This document shows, piece after piece, positions 8,311-17,870 of a DNA stretch of 64,000 bases (positions within the stretch are counted from its first letter, which is position 1; each line of letters begins with the position of its first letter). The notes beneath the pieces are model-generated. The model saw nothing but the letters and a program-made list of their open reading frames with translations. It was not told the origin of the DNA and did not search any database. The stretch comes from Vibrio coralliirubri. GTDB lineage: Bacteria > Pseudomonadota > Gammaproteobacteria > Enterobacterales > Vibrionaceae. The translations under genes and the position numbers were made by a program. The stretch spans positions 2,170,001 to 2,234,000 of the forward strand of contig NZ_AP025470.1 in assembly GCF_024347375.1 (NCBI RefSeq), in the 5' to 3' direction.

Positions 8311-9933
8311 ATGCGCTCAACAATCACCTTTAAAATCCTAGTGGCTCTCGCCTTCGTGTTCACTTTTCTGCTAGTAATATCGACTTATTTTCAATATTCA
8401 CAGCAAAAACAACTGGTTAACTCGGTGTTGAGTGAACAGCTACACGACAAAGCAAGTAACTACTTCGACAGCCTCAACATGATGATGCTCACCGGCACCA
8501 TGGCACAAAAAGAGACCCTTCGTCAGAAAGCACTGGCTCAAGAAGGCATCGAAGACGTTCGTGTTTTACGCGCCGACGCTGTCAGCAAGTTATACGGCCC
8601 AGGTAATGACAACCAGACACCGGTTGACGATATTGATAAGCGAGCGCTAGCGGGCGAAACCGTTATCGAACCTTTTTCTGCTGATTGGGGCAAAGGCTTG
8701 GTTATTGCTCTGCCAATGAAGTCGAGTGAAGATTACCGAGGAACCAATTGTGTCGCCTGTCATATGGCACCAGAAGGTGAAGTGTTGGGTGCGATTCGTC
8801 TCGAATATAACCTTAGCCATGTTAACTCGCTGATTAACACTCAAACCATGGCTGCTATTGGCATTATGGCAGTGATCTCGTTTGCCGGATTCGTGCTTAC
8901 GATGGGGTTAATTCGTAAGATTATCGTACGCCCACTGCAACAGACTTCTCGCTTTATGACTCAAGTTAGCAACGATAAAAACCTATCCACTCGCCTGCCG
9001 GAGCAAAGCAAGGATGAGATTGGCACGCTGGCTAACTCCATCAACTCGTTCATGGGAACCGTATCAGACAGCTTAGAAAAGGTACAAAACACCTCGCACA
9101 AGTTGAATGCCTCGGCCAACCAACTGACTAGTGTCGCGCAAATTACCGAGCAAGCCGCCAGCGACCAGCAAAGCGAAACCGCTGAAGTTCAACACAATGT
9201 CGAAGGGATACAGGCACAGCAAGTCAATGTAGAACAAGCCACTTTAACGGCTTCAGAGCTTATCAATCACACCGCAGATGTGGCATGCAAGAGTGCCAAC
9301 CAAGCACACGACGCAAGCAGTGAGATAAAGAACCTCGTCAGCAGCATAGAAGAAGTGAAACACAAAATACTGACACTCAATGAGCAAACCGGAGAAGTCT
9401 CTTCAATATTGAGTGTGATTCGTGGCATTGCGGACCAAACCAATCTTCTGGCCTTGAATGCAGCGATTGAAGCAGCGCGAGCGGGAGAACAAGGTCGGGG
9501 CTTTGCGGTAGTAGCAGATGAAGTTCGCCACCTTGCATCGCGAACCGCTGAAGCAACAGGCAGTATTGAGTCAATCATTCATCAATTCCAACAAGGCAGT
9601 GCAGAGTCGCTGACTTCTGCCGATCGCGTTTGCGAACAAGCCCATCAAAGCTCAACCGATATCGACGCACTTTCAATTGAAATGAATGGTGTGGTCGAAG
9701 AGATGAAACAGGTGCTGGCTCACGCACAGAATATTCAGCAGCAAACGCAATCCACCACACAAGCGACTCAGGATGTTCAACAAAAGGTTGAAACCATCAC
9801 CTCTCACGCCAACAACACGTCGCAATCCGCGGCTGAAACTCGCAACATCAGCAATGACTTAGAAGAGCTGTCTGATCACCTTGAGTCACTGATTAATCAG
9901 TTTACTTTGTCGAGTACAAAGAAGAAGTCATAG
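8311..9933 (+). CDS. Methyl-accepting chemotaxis protein with periplasmic c-type haem motif
   Basis: A 540-residue chemoreceptor. TM1 lies at about 8-27, a periplasmic sensor domain at 28-178, TM2 at about 180-200 and HAMP at about 201-255. The cytoplasmic signalling hairpin contains the conserved tip ([22 protein letters not shown]). The periplasmic domain contains CVACH at 147-151, a CxxCH covalent haem-attachment motif, followed by a met-containing HMAP. This resembles haem-c PAS-type sensors known from some delta- and gammaproteobacterial chemoreceptors, which respond to redox or gases. The ligand is inferred. No CheR-binding pentapeptide is present at the C-terminus (ends STKKKS). A hairpin follows at 9946-9969. 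The start lacks a good Shine-Dalgarno. Confidence 0.9.
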   Translation: MRSTITFKILVALAFVFTFLLVISTYFQYSQQKQLVNSVLSEQLHDKASNYFDSLNMMMLTGTMAQKETLRQKALAQEGIEDVRVLRADAVSKLYGPGNDNQTPVDDIDKRALAGETVIEPFSADWGKGLVIALPMKSSEDYRGTNCVACHMAPEGEVLGAIRLEYNLSHVNSLINTQTMAAIGIMAVISFAGFVLTMGLIRKIIVRPLQQTSRFMTQVSNDKNLSTRLPEQSKDEIGTLANSINSFMGTVSDSLEKVQNTSHKLNASANQLTSVAQITEQAASDQQSETAEVQHNVEGIQAQQVNVEQATLTASELINHTADVACKSANQAHDASSEIKNLVSSIEEVKHKILTLNEQTGEVSSILSVIRGIADQTNLLALNAAIEAARAGEQGRGFAVVADEVRHLASRTAEATGSIESIIHQFQQGSAESLTSADRVCEQAHQSSTDIDALSIEMNGVVEEMKQVLAHAQNIQQQTQSTTQATQDVQQKVETITSHANNTSQSAAETRNISNDLEELSDHLESLINQFTLSSTKKKS

Positions 9934-9942
9934 ATCGCCAAC

Positions 9943-9971
9943 AAAAAAGCGCTCAACAATGAGCGCTTTAT
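9943..9971. terminator. Terminator shared by chemoreceptor and SulP genes
   Basis: Perfect 10-bp stem AAAGCGCTCA/TGAGCGCTTT (9946-9955 and 9960-9969) with loop ACAA. The T run is better on the minus strand (six T's), so it serves the SulP gene at least as well as the chemoreceptor gene. Confidence 0.75.
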
Positions 9972-9990
9972 CTTCATAACAATGTCTAGT

Positions 9991-10017
9991 TCAGGCTTTC
10001 AGGCTTTCAGGCTTTAA
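9991..10017. repeat. Three tandem copies of TCAGGCTTT
   Basis: Exact 9-base unit repeated three times (9991-9999, 10000-10008, 10009-10017) just beyond the SulP stop codon, in non-coding sequence. Probably a slippage-prone microsatellite; no function proposed. Confidence 0.9.
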
Positions 10018-10035
10018 AAGAACCGTAAACCAAGA

Positions 10036-11526
10036 TTAGTGCGTAATGGAAACCGCGGTTAAGTCTTTATGCTTGTGATACATCGCGTGTTTGACTATCA
10101 GATTCGCACTCACGCTATCCATTCCTGACACTTCAACGTAAGCCCCTTTTTTACGGAACTTGAACACAACCTTATCAAGCGCCTCTACCGAGGTATTATC
10201 TAAGAATGACGCATCCGATATATCGATGGTCACTAAAGAGGTCGCGTTGTCATAATCAAATAGGTCGACAAACGCATCTGACGAAGCAAAGAAGACATGG
10301 CCTTTTACTCGGTGAATGGTGTGCATTTCGTTGGTCACGACTTCATCGGATATAAACACCATAGATTTGCTGGCATGTGCGTAAAACAGAGCCGACAACA
10401 CCACGCCAACCGCAACACCTATTGCTAAGTTATGAGTAAACACCACCACCGCCACGGTTGCTAGCATGGTTACATTGGTTGGCAGTGTGTGATCTTTAAG
10501 CTCAACAATAGAACGCCATGAGAATGTGCCGATTGAAACCATGATCATCACAGACACTAAAGCCGCCATCGGTATCAGCTTCAACCAATCAGAAACAAAC
10601 ACCACCATTAACAACAAAACCACTCCAGCGATCATGCTGGATAATCGGGTTAAGCCGCCTGATTTGATGTTAATGATCGACTGACCGATCATTGCGCAGC
10701 CCGCCATTCCACCAAATAATGAGGCAACGATGTTCGCAACGCCCTGCCCTTTACACTCATTGTTTTTATTGCTTTCAGTATCTGTCAGATCATCGACTAT
10801 GGTCGCTGTCATCAAGGATTCCAACAAGCCAACCAGAGATAGAGCAATCGAATATGGCAGGATGGTCGCAAGCGTATCAAACGTGAATGGAATATTAGGA
10901 ATCAAGAACACAGGCAGTGAATCAGGAAGCTTGCCCATATCGCCAATCGTTCTCACATCTAAGCCGAACAGCAAACTAATGATTGTCAGGGTAACAATCG
11001 CAACCAGTGGAGAAGGTATTGCGCGACCAAACTTGGGAAAATAAGGAAGCAGATAAATGATCGCCAAACCCAAAACGACTAACACGTAAACGCTCGATGG
11101 TACGTTGCTTAATTCAGGAAGTTGGGCCATGAAAATTAGAATGGCGAGCGCGTTAACAAATCCAGTAATCACCGATTTAGAAACGAAATTCATCAGGTTA
11201 CCAAGCTTAAGATACCCGGCTGCGATTTGAATGACGCCAGCTAAAAATGAAGCGGCGAGTAGATATTCTAGTCCGTGCTCTCTCACTAAGGTGACCATTA
11301 ATAGCGCCATAGCACCTGTTGCCCCAGAGATCATTCCCGGACGACTGCCAACCAAAGCGGTTACGACACAAATACAGAACGAAGCATAGAGCCCTACTTT
11401 AGGGTCAACGCCTGCAATAATTGAAAATGCGATGGCTTCAGGGATCAATGCGAGTGCAACCACAATCCCAGATAATGAATCTCCTTTAACGTTTGATAAC
11501 CAGTGTTTTTTTAAATAATTAAGCAT
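10036..11526 (-). CDS. SulP family inorganic anion transporter with STAS domain
   Basis: A 496-residue inner-membrane protein. The first 390 residues are hydrophobic with the SulP core ([28 protein letters not shown]), in about 12-14 segments. The C-terminal 100 residues form a cytoplasmic STAS domain ([22 protein letters not shown]). SulP members move sulfate, bicarbonate, dicarboxylates or other anions, usually with Na+ or H+; nothing here fixes the substrate. It stands alone between a shared terminator and a long gap before asnS. The start ATG at 11526 has a loose AGAGAA-type site in the preceding bases. Confidence 0.88.
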   Translation of the reverse strand: MLNYLKKHWLSNVKGDSLSGIVVALALIPEAIAFSIIAGVDPKVGLYASFCICVVTALVGSRPGMISGATGAMALLMVTLVREHGLEYLLAASFLAGVIQIAAGYLKLGNLMNFVSKSVITGFVNALAILIFMAQLPELSNVPSSVYVLVVLGLAIIYLLPYFPKFGRAIPSPLVAIVTLTIISLLFGLDVRTIGDMGKLPDSLPVFLIPNIPFTFDTLATILPYSIALSLVGLLESLMTATIVDDLTDTESNKNNECKGQGVANIVASLFGGMAGCAMIGQSIINIKSGGLTRLSSMIAGVVLLLMVVFVSDWLKLIPMAALVSVMIMVSIGTFSWRSIVELKDHTLPTNVTMLATVAVVVFTHNLAIGVAVGVVLSALFYAHASKSMVFISDEVVTNEMHTIHRVKGHVFFASSDAFVDLFDYDNATSLVTIDISDASFLDNTSVEALDKVVFKFRKKGAYVEVSGMDSVSANLIVKHAMYHKHKDLTAVSITH

Positions 11527-12085
11527 GTAATTCTCTTTTACTTGTACAGCCAGTCCTGCCTTGTTGAGACATAATTTGATCGACTGTTTTTCTTGAATGA
11601 GCGAGCGCTCGAAAAGTGCGGGTGTAGAGAGAATGCAGGGGTTAAGGCGGCGTAATTAACACGTAGATATTAAACTCCTCTTGTTGCTTTATTGGGGAAA
11701 TAAGAAGGTGATCAAGTCGAAAATGACTGAATCCGCGCCAATATAGAGTGAGTATCAACACAATCACACTCCCATTATTGAAAACAAAGGTTTCGATTAC
11801 ACCATGCTGGTTCAACAGCTCACATAAGGTTGAAAGGTAAGGCAGACGCTAAGATTGAACAAAAAACACACCCTCAAACCTATTTATCGTCAGTAGACAC
11901 AATATTTCTTTCACCAAGCAAGAATAAAGGTTGAAGCTGTCGGTATGACAGGTAATATGTTCAATCGATTTAAAAAGTTTATACAACTTAATGTTTCGGC
12001 TAATTATTGTGCAAATGTATGTTTATTTGCAGCAATGCCTGAGACTTTGAGTTGAATTTGTCCCTCAATGGAGAATGAAATCAAC
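11527..12085. other. Divergent intergenic region between SulP gene and asnS
   Basis: About 560 bases. It must hold the two divergent promoters, but I saw no recognisable operator, riboswitch or terminator. The final 150 bases before asnS are AT-rich. There is no T-box-like element, and none is expected in Gram-negatives. Confidence 0.5.
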
Positions 12086-13486
12086 ATGACTTACGCGCCT
12101 GTAACAGACGTACTTGGCGGCAAGCTAGCGGTAGACAGTGAAGTAACTGTTCGCGGCTGGATCCGTTCACGTCGTGATTCCAAAGCTGGAATCTCTTTCC
12201 TTGCCATTTATGACGGCTCTTGTTTCGACCCGATTCAGGCCGTGGTTCCTAATAATCTTAATAATTACGAAAACGAAGTATTAAAGCTAACAACTGGCTG
12301 CTCTGTTGAAGTAACGGGTAAGATTGTTGAGTCTCCTGCGAAAGGTCAAGACTTCGAACTAGCAGCAACTGACGTTAAAGTTGTAGGCTGGGTTGAAGAC
12401 GCTGACACTTACCCAATGGCTAAGACGCGTCACTCTATCGAATACCTTCGTGAAGTTGCTCACCTACGTCCACGTACAAACGTGATTGGCGCAGTAGCAC
12501 GTGTACGTAACTGTCTATCTCAAGCGATTCACCGTTTCTACCACGAGCAAGGCTTCTTCTGGACTTCTGCTCCGCTTATCACTGCATCTGATGCAGAAGG
12601 CGCTGGTGAAATGTTCCGTGTTTCTACGCTAGATATGGAAAACCTACCACGCACTGAAAAAGGCGACGTAGACTTCAACGAAGATTTCTTCGGTAAAGAG
12701 ACGTTCCTAACAGTATCTGGCCAACTTAATGCTGAAGCTTACGCTTGTGCACTAAGCAAGGTTTACACGTTCGGTCCTACGTTCCGTGCTGAAAACTCAA
12801 ACACAAGCCGCCACCTAGCTGAGTTCTGGATGGTTGAGCCTGAAGTTGCGTTTGCAGACCTTAACGATGTAGCGAAACTGGCTGAAGACATGCTTAAGTA
12901 CGTTTTCGCTGCTGTTCTTGAAGAGCGCCGCGACGACCTTGAGTTCTTCGCTTCTCGTATCGACAAGCAAGCAATTACTCGTCTAGAGCAATTCGTTGAC
13001 GCTGACTTTGCACAAGTTGACTACACTGACGCAATCCAAATCCTACTAGACTCTGGTAAGAAATTTGAGTTTGACGTTGAGTGGGGCATCGACATGTCTT
13101 CTGAGCATGAGCGTTACCTAGCTGAAGAGCACTTCAAAGCACCAGTTATCGTTAAGAACTACCCGAAAGACATCAAAGCTTTCTACATGCGCTTAAACGA
13201 CGACGGCAAAACAGTTGCAGCAATGGACGTACTTGCACCAGGCATCGGTGAAATCATCGGTGGTGCACAACGTGAAGAGCGTCTAGACATTCTAGACGAG
13301 CGTATGATTGCTATGGGTATCGACCCTGAGCACATGAGCTGGTACCGCGACCTACGTAAATACGGCACAGTGCCACACGCTGGTTTCGGTCTTGGTTTCG
13401 AGCGTCTAGTATCTTACGTAACAGGTATGGGCAACGTTCGTGACGTGATTCCATTCCCACGTACACCACGCTCTGCAAACTTCTAA
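12086..13486 (+). CDS. asnS: Asparaginyl-tRNA synthetase
   Basis: A 466-residue class II aminoacyl-tRNA synthetase that charges tRNA-Asn with asparagine in the cytoplasm. It aligns by eye along its length with E. coli AsnS (466 residues), including the OB-fold tRNA-binding start ([20 protein letters not shown]), motif 2 ([20 protein letters not shown]) and motif 3 ([15 protein letters not shown]). An ATG 18 bases upstream (12068) is in frame, but ATG 12086 matches the family N-terminus ([10 protein letters not shown]) and has GGAG about 12 bases upstream. It ends at a strong terminator and is monocistronic. Strong codon bias fits an essential housekeeping gene. Confidence 0.97.
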   Translation: MTYAPVTDVLGGKLAVDSEVTVRGWIRSRRDSKAGISFLAIYDGSCFDPIQAVVPNNLNNYENEVLKLTTGCSVEVTGKIVESPAKGQDFELAATDVKVVGWVEDADTYPMAKTRHSIEYLREVAHLRPRTNVIGAVARVRNCLSQAIHRFYHEQGFFWTSAPLITASDAEGAGEMFRVSTLDMENLPRTEKGDVDFNEDFFGKETFLTVSGQLNAEAYACALSKVYTFGPTFRAENSNTSRHLAEFWMVEPEVAFADLNDVAKLAEDMLKYVFAAVLEERRDDLEFFASRIDKQAITRLEQFVDADFAQVDYTDAIQILLDSGKKFEFDVEWGIDMSSEHERYLAEEHFKAPVIVKNYPKDIKAFYMRLNDDGKTVAAMDVLAPGIGEIIGGAQREERLDILDERMIAMGIDPEHMSWYRDLRKYGTVPHAGFGLGFERLVSYVTGMGNVRDVIPFPRTPRSANF

Positions 13487-13523
13487 TTCGAAACCTATTC
13501 GATATTAAAAGTTAAGAACAAAT

Positions 13524-13553
13524 AAAAACCTCCGCACTTGCGGAGGTTTTTTT
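13524..13553. terminator. asnS terminator, probably bidirectional
   Basis: Stem AAAACCTCCGC/GCGGAGGTTTT with ACTT loop and seven T's on the plus strand. The minus strand also ends in a T run, so it can stop the small membrane-protein gene from the other side. Confidence 0.88.
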
Positions 13554-13620
13554 ATGTTCGGAATAAAACGAGACGACGGTTGTTTCTGCGAACCACCATC
13601 TGGACCCATTATTTCGAAAG

Positions 13621-13827
13621 CTAATCCACATCTTGGTCGATAGCGTATTTTATTGCGAGACCGCAGATTGCCATCATAACGAATGGGATCGCGGCAGTGG
13701 TGTATTCCGCCCACGCCATATCAGCGAATGCTTTTGCCAGCAGTACGTGGCCGAGAATAAGCAGAAGCGCACACACAATCGCGACAATAATCAGCTTAAC
13801 TTCATTTCCCATAGTCATTTTCAACAT
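13621..13827 (-). CDS. Small two-helix inner-membrane protein of unknown function
   Basis: A 68-residue protein with two hydrophobic segments (about residues 9-31 and 43-60: VKLIIVAIVCALLLILGHVL and TAAIPFVMMAICGLAIKYAI) and an acidic end (DQDVD). The start has GGAG eight bases upstream (GGAGATACCGTT before ATG), which argues that the gene is real despite its size. It faces the asnS terminator. I do not recognise the family; many vibrios carry similar short membrane proteins. No functional link to neighbours is visible. Confidence 0.65.
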   Translation of the reverse strand: MLKMTMGNEVKLIIVAIVCALLLILGHVLLAKAFADMAWAEYTTAAIPFVMMAICGLAIKYAIDQDVD

Positions 13828-13954
13828 AACGGTATCTCCAATATTTGGTCTACCGCTATTGAATCACAACTCTTTGCTCAATTAGGCGTACAGTTACGCC
13901 ACAAACAACCCGTACAGTTGGAATAATTGTCTTTTTTATGAGGGACTTAAGGTT

Positions 13955-15358
13955 TTACGAGTGCGTAAGTTGATGTGCCAGTTTGCCAAGCCAGATGAGA
14001 GCCTGTTCTTTCTCTTCTGTCAGTTCATAAGAGAAGTTCAATCGTATCGCGTTATCCACTCTGCCCTGCTCACTAAACAGATCGCCAGATGCGACGCTAA
14101 TGCCTTGCTCGATAGCCAGTTGATGAAACTGTTGGCTGTCGAATTTTTCAGAGAAACGAATCCATACCAAGTAGCCACCAGCCGGTTCTTCAATCTCGAT
14201 TGAATGTGGAAAGTACTGCTTAATGACATCGATAAATCGCTCTTTCCTGACGACAAGGTTTTTACGCAGTTTACGAAGGTGATTATCGTAGCTTTCATGT
14301 GTTAAGAAATGGGCGACACCAAGTTGAACGGGAGCGCTGCTCGATAACGTAGAAAGAAGCTGTAACTTTTGAATCGCATCGTTAAAACTCGTGTTCACAA
14401 CCCACCCTACTCGATAACCGGGACACAAGCTTTTTGAATACGACCCACAAAGCAAGACGGAATCGGTCTTATCGAAAGCCTTTAATGGCTTCGGCTTGTG
14501 CCCTTCATAATAAAGATCGCCATACACGTCATCTTCAATAATGTAGGTTCCATGCTGTTCTGCAATCTCTACCACACGGCGCTTTGCCTGTTCCGACAAA
14601 CTGGTTCCCGTTGGGTTTTGAAAAGTCGTCATCAGCCAACACGCTTTAACATCTTGGTTTTGTAGCGCGTTTTCAAACTGCTCTATATTCAATCCATTGA
14701 TTGGGCAAACGTCTACTTCGATAGGGTTAAGCCCTAGCCTCTCGACAGCCTGCAGAGCACCATAGAATGCGGGAGACTCAATCACGACGTTATCACCCGA
14801 CTTAGTGACCGTTTGCAGACTCAAGTTGAGCGCTTCCATAGCACCGGACGTAATTACGATGTCTTGATGATTAACCGTGATCCCTTGCTGCAGATAACGC
14901 TGCGCGATTTGTCTTCTCAAGGACTCACTGCCCGGTGGCAAATTATTGATCACACTGGCGCCAGTCATTTTCCTGCCCGCGCTGGCAAGGTTTCGAGTCA
15001 AGGTAGGTAACGGGAACAGGTCAGGATCGGGGAATGCAGAGCCGAAAGGAATCACACCTTCGGCTGAACTCGACTTCAAGAAATCAAATAAGCGGTCATT
15101 AATGGCTTTCTTTTCACTAACGAGTGGCTGCGCGTAATCAACGCCGTCCAGCCTTGGCGCTACAAAGTAGCCCGACTGAGGTTTAGCGATGATCCACCCT
15201 TCGCTTTCTAGCAACTGGTAGGCTTGTAAGACAGTACTATTGCTGACGTTGTAATTTCGACAACTCATGCGTACCGAAGGGATCTTCTCTCCGGATCGCC
15301 ACGTATTGTTGGCTATCTGAGTTCGAATATCCTTTGCAAGCTCTTCATAACGCGCCAT
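13955..15358 (-). CDS. MocR/PdxR-type regulator (GntR HTH fused to aminotransferase fold)
   Basis: A 467-residue protein. Residues 1-70 form a GntR winged helix (SGEKIPSVRMSCRNYNVSNS). Residues 100-467 form a fold-type I aminotransferase domain with PLP lysine 309 in CGSYSKSLCPGYRVGW, the NPTG motif, and IEDDVYGD. Such proteins use PLP or an amino-PLP adduct as effector and usually control a neighbouring or divergent gene (vitamin B6, GABA, taurine and others). The divergent neighbour here is a small unknown gene, with an exact CRP half-site pair in the 218-base gap. The target is unknown; it could be an orphan regulator. Confidence 0.87.
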   Translation of the reverse strand: MARYEELAKDIRTQIANNTWRSGEKIPSVRMSCRNYNVSNSTVLQAYQLLESEGWIIAKPQSGYFVAPRLDGVDYAQPLVSEKKAINDRLFDFLKSSSAEGVIPFGSAFPDPDLFPLPTLTRNLASAGRKMTGASVINNLPPGSESLRRQIAQRYLQQGITVNHQDIVITSGAMEALNLSLQTVTKSGDNVVIESPAFYGALQAVERLGLNPIEVDVCPINGLNIEQFENALQNQDVKACWLMTTFQNPTGTSLSEQAKRRVVEIAEQHGTYIIEDDVYGDLYYEGHKPKPLKAFDKTDSVLLCGSYSKSLCPGYRVGWVVNTSFNDAIQKLQLLSTLSSSAPVQLGVAHFLTHESYDNHLRKLRKNLVVRKERFIDVIKQYFPHSIEIEEPAGGYLVWIRFSEKFDSQQFHQLAIEQGISVASGDLFSEQGRVDNAIRLNFSYELTEEKEQALIWLGKLAHQLTHS

Positions 15359-15460
15359 CTAATTGTACTACCTAGAGAAATTATGTGAGCCGGTGATTTT
15401 ATCACTTACGCCAACAACTATTGCTGCTATCCATATGATCGCACCTAATTTCCACAATAG

Positions 15461-15476
15461 TGTGAATTGGTTCACA
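15461..15476. promoter_or_regulatory. Consensus CRP-binding palindrome
   Basis: TGTGAATTGGTTCACA fits TGTGA-N6-TCACA exactly. It lies 103 bases upstream of the MocR-type gene start and about 100 bases upstream of the small plus-strand gene, so it could regulate either or both. Confidence 0.6.
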
Positions 15477-15576
15477 GATAACTTTGTAAGCTTTGCTAAG
15501 TTTGTACCCAAGGTAGGAGCTAAGTTGGCTTTCTACCTCAATAATTTGATGTAACCCAAAAACATGCGAGATAACA

Positions 15577-15876
15577 ATGAAAAAAATAGAAGCAGACCAA
15601 TTAAGTTATAAAGGAGAGTCAAACGGTGTTCACAGTTGGACAACACCGAGCGGCCAGCCATATTACTGGCACCCAGATTGGCTTCATATTGCTGAAGATG
15701 CGACAGGCTCACATCCAAAGCAAAAGATCGATGTCGAACAAGACCAAGCACCAACGGAAAAACACGCGGTGTCTGCTATTCTGAAACACATCAACCAATG
15801 GGCTGCAGACAAACTAGCGTCTCACCCTGAGATTGAAACCGGCTCAATCGAGGCTGAAATCAATCTCAAAAAGTAA
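15577..15876 (+). CDS. Small hydrophilic protein of unknown function
   Basis: A 99-residue protein with no signal peptide or membrane segment, rich in Trp, His and Glu in its first half (GVHSWTTPSGQPYYWHPDWLH) and acidic toward the end. GAGATAACA precedes the ATG, giving a modest ribosome site. A near-perfect 11-bp hairpin follows at 15926-15956, so it appears to be a single-gene unit. A consensus CRP site lies upstream. I do not recognise the family. The WTTPSGQPYYWHP stretch superficially recalls WW-like short motifs, but no function is claimed. Confidence 0.6.
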   Translation: MKKIEADQLSYKGESNGVHSWTTPSGQPYYWHPDWLHIAEDATGSHPKQKIDVEQDQAPTEKHAVSAILKHINQWAADKLASHPEIETGSIEAEINLKK

Positions 15877-15925
15877 CGGGGTAAAATAGATAGCGAACTC
15901 AATCATTTGCGATTCTAACCCAGTA

Positions 15926-15956
15926 CACAGACTGAATAGCCTCGAACCTCGACCGA
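15926..15956 (+). terminator. Hairpin after small unknown gene
   Basis: Stem GAATAGCCTCG/CGAGGCTATTC (11 bp) around a 9-base loop in the gap after the 99-residue gene. The T run is poor, so termination is probable but not certain. Coordinates good to a few bases. Confidence 0.5.
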
Positions 15957-16165
15957 GGCTATTCAAGTATCTTCATAAAAATGCTGCAATAATCCCCACC
16001 TAGCTAACAAATCTCTAACACAAACCAGTTTCTTGTATCAATCCAAGAAAGCTATCGATAGAATTTCCGGTCTTATTCACGTCAGTTATGCTAATCATTC
16101 GCAATTCTAAAGTCGTGAATCAATGAATGCGTGAATCTAATAAGAATGAGAACAAAGGCTTATCG

Positions 16166-17668
16166 ATGGATACTTCAAATTACAATCAATCGCTAACGAC
16201 TAAGTTATACGTCATTGCTGGCGTGCTGTTTGGCACCTATGGCAGCCGGGTGTGTCCTATGCTCGAGAGCTTAACGACGTTAGAGATTTTCACACAAGTC
16301 AGTATTGTGTTTGTCTTATTATGGATCGCGCGTCGTTACCTATTGGCGCAACATACCTTGGTCAAGCAAGGCCGATTCGCGCAACTCGATACCCTGCTAT
16401 TTTTTGCTGCAAGTGTGCCTTTCGCGCTCTACTACAACTTAAGCTATGAATTCACCATAGACAGTAATTTGAAGGTGCTGTTTGGCATGAGTTTATTCGG
16501 TTTCTTTACCGGAACCATTCTTCAATTGAACGCCAAGCTTAGTCAAATGGATAAAATGGAGACGACTGGACAATTCGACTTCCAACTGGTTGGTGAAAGA
16601 AGTTCACTGGTCAAGCAGATGATAGGCTTGGTTATCGTGCTTCTGGTAACACTGACGACTATGTTGACGATGATTGCCGTTAAAGACATCTTCTGGCTAG
16701 AACACAACCCTGACCGCTTATTGGATGGCACCGGCAAGATCAGCGTGATCAAAGAGTTCATTTATTTGGCTGTGGTACTGGGTGGCTACGCGATTACCAT
16801 CATGACGCTTTGGAGCAAGCTAATTAAGCGCATTCTCTTAAGCCAAGAGCACGCATTAAACAAAGTCACCAATGGTGAGCAAGGCGTTCGCTTACCTATT
16901 TTCGGCTACAACGAGCTTGGCTCAATGGCATCTATGACCAATACCATGCTTGATAGCCTTGAAACCGCGCAAAACGAAGTCAAAACCACACGTGACGTGG
17001 CCATTGTGAGCTTATCGGCATTGGCTGAATCTCGAGACAATGAAACGGGCGCTCATATCCTAAGAACTCAAGAGTACGTCAAGGTACTCGCACAAGAACT
17101 CAGCAAATCAGAAACCCACTCAAGCTTGTTAAAACCAAACTACATCGAGTTGCTTTACAAATCTGCGCCTTTGCACGACGTAGGCAAAGTCGGTGTGCCT
17201 GATAGTGTGTTATTGAAGCCGGGTAAATTGACGGACGAAGAGTTTGAGATAATGAAAGGTCACCCCGCGATTGGCGCTGAAGCGTTATCTATCGCAGAAA
17301 AGCAGCTGGGAAGTAGCTCTTTCTTAAGAGTCGCAAAGGAGATATCTCTGACTCACCACGAGAAATGGAATGGCAGCGGTTACCCTAATCAGTTGTCTGG
17401 TGAAGATATCCCGTTATCCGGCCGTTTGATGGCATTGGCCGATGTTTATGATGCGCTCATCTCGAAGCGAGTCTACAAGCCAGCCTTTACTCACGAACAA
17501 GCTAAACAGATCATCTTAGAGGGCAATGGGACGCATTTTGATCCGCAAGTTGTCCAAGCTTTTCTAGCCGTCGAACAAGCGTTTGTTTCAATTGCCGCGA
17601 CCTACAAAGATGGCAAAAATGTAGCCAGCGAACTCGAGCGCGAAAGCTTTATTGCTCAACCAGCGTAA
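16166..17668 (+). CDS. Membrane HD-GYP domain protein, probable c-di-GMP phosphodiesterase
   Basis: About 500 residues. The N-terminal half holds roughly six hydrophobic segments, then a HAMP-like linker (ALNKVTNGEQGVRLPIFGYNELG). The C-terminal half is an HD-GYP domain with HDVGKVGVP and HHEKWNGSGYP, the metal and substrate motifs for hydrolysing cyclic-di-GMP; all key residues are present. An in-frame ATG at 16127 would add 13 polar residues. ATG 16166 is preferred for the AAAGG eleven bases upstream and because membrane segments begin soon after. A terminator follows at 17695-17724. Expected to lower c-di-GMP and favour motility. Its input signal is unknown. Confidence 0.88.
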   Translation: MDTSNYNQSLTTKLYVIAGVLFGTYGSRVCPMLESLTTLEIFTQVSIVFVLLWIARRYLLAQHTLVKQGRFAQLDTLLFFAASVPFALYYNLSYEFTIDSNLKVLFGMSLFGFFTGTILQLNAKLSQMDKMETTGQFDFQLVGERSSLVKQMIGLVIVLLVTLTTMLTMIAVKDIFWLEHNPDRLLDGTGKISVIKEFIYLAVVLGGYAITIMTLWSKLIKRILLSQEHALNKVTNGEQGVRLPIFGYNELGSMASMTNTMLDSLETAQNEVKTTRDVAIVSLSALAESRDNETGAHILRTQEYVKVLAQELSKSETHSSLLKPNYIELLYKSAPLHDVGKVGVPDSVLLKPGKLTDEEFEIMKGHPAIGAEALSIAEKQLGSSSFLRVAKEISLTHHEKWNGSGYPNQLSGEDIPLSGRLMALADVYDALISKRVYKPAFTHEQAKQIILEGNGTHFDPQVVQAFLAVEQAFVSIAATYKDGKNVASELERESFIAQPA

Positions 17669-17694
17669 TCTATTCAAAAACCACTAACTTCTTG

Positions 17695-17724
17695 CACCCT
17701 ATAGGTTAATCCGTAGGGTGTTTT
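17695..17724 (+). terminator. HD-GYP gene terminator
   Basis: Stem CACCCTA/TAGGGTG (17695-17701 and 17714-17720) followed by TTTT. Confidence 0.7.
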
Positions 17725-17870
17725 GTTATCAAATACCCTCTTTAGTCAATAAATCTGATTGAAATGGATTTTTTTTAGCCTTTCTGTTCACTTCGTATTG
17801 TCTTAAAAATTCCATACAGGTATAACTACCCATAGATACTATCCCCTCTCAATTGACATGGATGAAGATT

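Noticed and set aside
15363..15554. Short plus-strand frame between the MocR-type gene and the 99-residue gene
   Set aside because: TTG start, no ribosome site, and it covers the consensus CRP site, so it is better read as promoter region.
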